A stretch of 64,000 nt of DNA from assembly GCA_024682395.1 (NCBI GenBank), contig JAIKZH010000020.1, forward strand, positions 96,963 through 160,962, in the 5' to 3' direction. Positions 62,924-64,000 of this stretch are shown piece by piece (within the stretch, counting starts at the first letter, position 1; every line of letters begins with the position of its first letter). Source of the DNA: Bacteroidaceae bacterium. Its GTDB lineage: Bacteria; Bacteroidota; Bacteroidia; Bacteroidales; Bacteroidaceae. Position numbers and translations under genes: made by a program. The notes below the pieces were generated by a model, which was not told where the DNA came from, did no database searches, and was given only the letters and a program-made list of their open reading frames with translations.

Positions 62924-64000
62924 TTATTGTAATGCTTTATTTAACATGTAGTAAACTTCATTGTTACGAAGTTGCTGTTTGAACTTACTGATAGTAGTAT
63001 CTTTGTCGATATTAACGAATTCAATACCTGTGATTTCAGCAAAGTCTTCCCAGTATTCAGCAGTGATATCGTATGAGAATGCACTGTGGTGAGTACCACC
63101 AGCAAGAATCCATGCTCCAGCACCGATTTCAAATGTTGGTTGTGGAACCCAGAGTGCAGATGCAACAGGAAGTTTTGGCATTGGTTTTGGTTCAATACAT
63201 TCTACTTCGCTTGTAATGAGACGGAAACGATTTCCGAGGTCAACGATTGTAGCCTTAACACCAGCACCAGTCTTTGAAGTGAATACGAGACGTGCAGTTT
63301 GTTGTTTGCGGATACCGATACCAAGGAAGTGTACTTCAAGCTTTGGCTTGTCTGTTGCGATAAGTGGACAAACTTCCAACATGTGGCTCTGAAGACTTGA
63401 TGTGCAATCAGCAGCAAAGTTGAGAGTGTAATCCTCAAGGAAAGAACATCCCTTAGCAAGACCTTGGTTCATAACCCAAAGTGTACGATAGAGACAAGCT
63501 GTCTTCCAGTCGCCTTCAGCACCGAAACCGATACCTTCAGCCATGAGACGTTGTGAAGCAAGACCTGGAATTTGATCGAAACCTACGAAGTTTGGATCGT
63601 CGATGTCTGCATCACCGAGGTCGTCGAAGTTAGTTGTGAATGCAGTAGCGTTCTCGTCCTTGAGTACACGACGGAGAGCGATTTCAGCCTTAGCTGCATT
63701 CTTTACCTTCTCCCAGTAAACAGCCTCACCAGACTCGTCAATCTTGATAGTGTAAAGCTTCTTGTATTCCTCAACGAGTGCGTCAGCCTCTGCGTCAGTT
63801 ACCTTCTTGTAGTACTCCATGAGTGAAGATACTGGATAGTAGTCAACGTGGTAGCCGAGACGCTGCTCAAACTCTACGCGGTCACCGTCAGTAACGGCTA
63901 CATTGTTCATGTTCATACCGAACATCAAGCAACGTACGTTGTGAGCATCAGCAACACCAGCAGCAACACGAGCCCATACAGCAATCTTCTCCTGAGCTTC
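62924..64000 (-). CDS. araA: L-arabinose isomerase, C-terminal part
   Basis: AraA converts L-arabinose to L-ribulose. The gene runs off the right edge; the frame is open to base 64000, upstream of the first in-frame Met. CLMFGMNMNNVAVTDGDRVEFE and the C-terminal ILAGGTHHSAFSYDI (metal-binding His pair) are clear family features, as are the GIGFGAEGDWKTA and HFLGIGIRKQQTARLVF segments. About one third of the protein is missing. It is the promoter-proximal gene of the arabinose cluster. Confidence 0.94.
   Translation of the reverse strand, partial: EAQEKIAVWARVAAGVADAHNVRCLMFGMNMNNVAVTDGDRVEFEQRLGYHVDYYPVSSLMEYYKKVTDAEADALVEEYKKLYTIKIDESGEAVYWEKVKNAAKAEIALRRVLKDENATAFTTNFDDLGDADIDDPNFVGFDQIPGLASQRLMAEGIGFGAEGDWKTACLYRTLWVMNQGLAKGCSFLEDYTLNFAADCTSSLQSHMLEVCPLIATDKPKLEVHFLGIGIRKQQTARLVFTSKTGAGVKATIVDLGNRFRLITSEVECIEPKPMPKLPVASALWVPQPTFEIGAGAWILAGGTHHSAFSYDITAEYWEDFAEITGIEFVNIDKDTTISKFKQQLRNNEVYYMLNKALQ

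Noticed and set aside
1..64000. CRISPR arrays, tRNA genes, rRNA and intact insertion sequences
   Set aside because: No regularly spaced repeats, no tRNA T-arm with pairing acceptor other than tmRNA, and no transposase frame were seen.

Overview
The window looks like a chromosomal segment of an anaerobic, low-GC Bacteroidales bacterium, probably close to Prevotella or Bacteroides; the species cannot be fixed from sequence alone. The evidence is as follows. Bacteroidetes-type promoters (TTTG, about 19-20 nt, TAnnTTTGC) recur throughout. There are many lipoproteins, a GH97 enzyme, a GH43-GH8 xylan enzyme, a DUF3256 protein, a Cbp1-like adhesin, and anaerobe markers (class III ribonucleotide reductase NrdDG and desulfoferrodoxin). 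The tmRNA encodes the tag GNNTYALAA. No tRNA, rRNA, CRISPR array or intact transposon was seen.

Layout. 0-4 kb: the end of kdsC, maf, glf and a convergent GH97 glycosidase. 4.3-9.7 kb: pheT, a YebC-type protein, several small proteins, a small winged-helix gene and ssrA. 9.8-18.6 kb, minus strand: a phytase-like secreted protein, a uracil-DNA-glycosylase-like protein, a large outer-membrane barrel receptor, an ABC-F ATPase, an ExuT-like transporter and a DUF3256 protein. 18.8-28.5 kb, plus strand: a PAP2 phosphatase, a DMT transporter, mscL, panC-panD and ilvD-ilvB-ilvN-ilvC. Valine and pantothenate synthesis are linked because both use 2-ketoisovalerate.

28.6-33 kb and 39.0-41.3 kb hold two copies of an accessory system. 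Each copy has a small exported NVEALA-type peptide, a 6-bladed beta-propeller lipoprotein (BF3164-like) and a thioredoxin-like CxxC lipoprotein; locus A has an extra propeller gene with its own promoter. All three promoters of these units carry simple repeats in the -33/-7 spacer ((AT)9, T8 and T15). All three transcripts begin with a related structured leader, and a strong hairpin separates peptide from propeller gene in both loci. This is the most interesting part of the window: it suggests slippage-controlled expression of exported Cys-containing peptides with dedicated lipoprotein partners. Function is unknown and the link to redox chemistry is inference.

33-38 kb, minus strand: recA, tex and an FAD-dependent dehydrogenase. 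A predicted free-standing small RNA and a DUF2809 gene broken by one stop codon lie before locus B. 41.6-46.8 kb, minus strand: an acetyl-esterase-like hydrolase, an unknown exported protein, a coiled-coil adhesin-like lipoprotein, rsmI, an M48 protease and a lipocalin-like lipoprotein. 47-54.4 kb: the GH43-GH8 xylan enzyme, desulfoferrodoxin, rpiB, glycerate kinase, a GC-richer 5'-truncated HNH nuclease remnant, and a membrane-anchored CbbX-like AAA+ ATPase with a VanZ-like partner. 54.7-64 kb: nrdD-nrdG behind a long structured leader, an aminotransferase, and a pentose cluster (araA, FGGY kinase, transketolase) running off the right edge.
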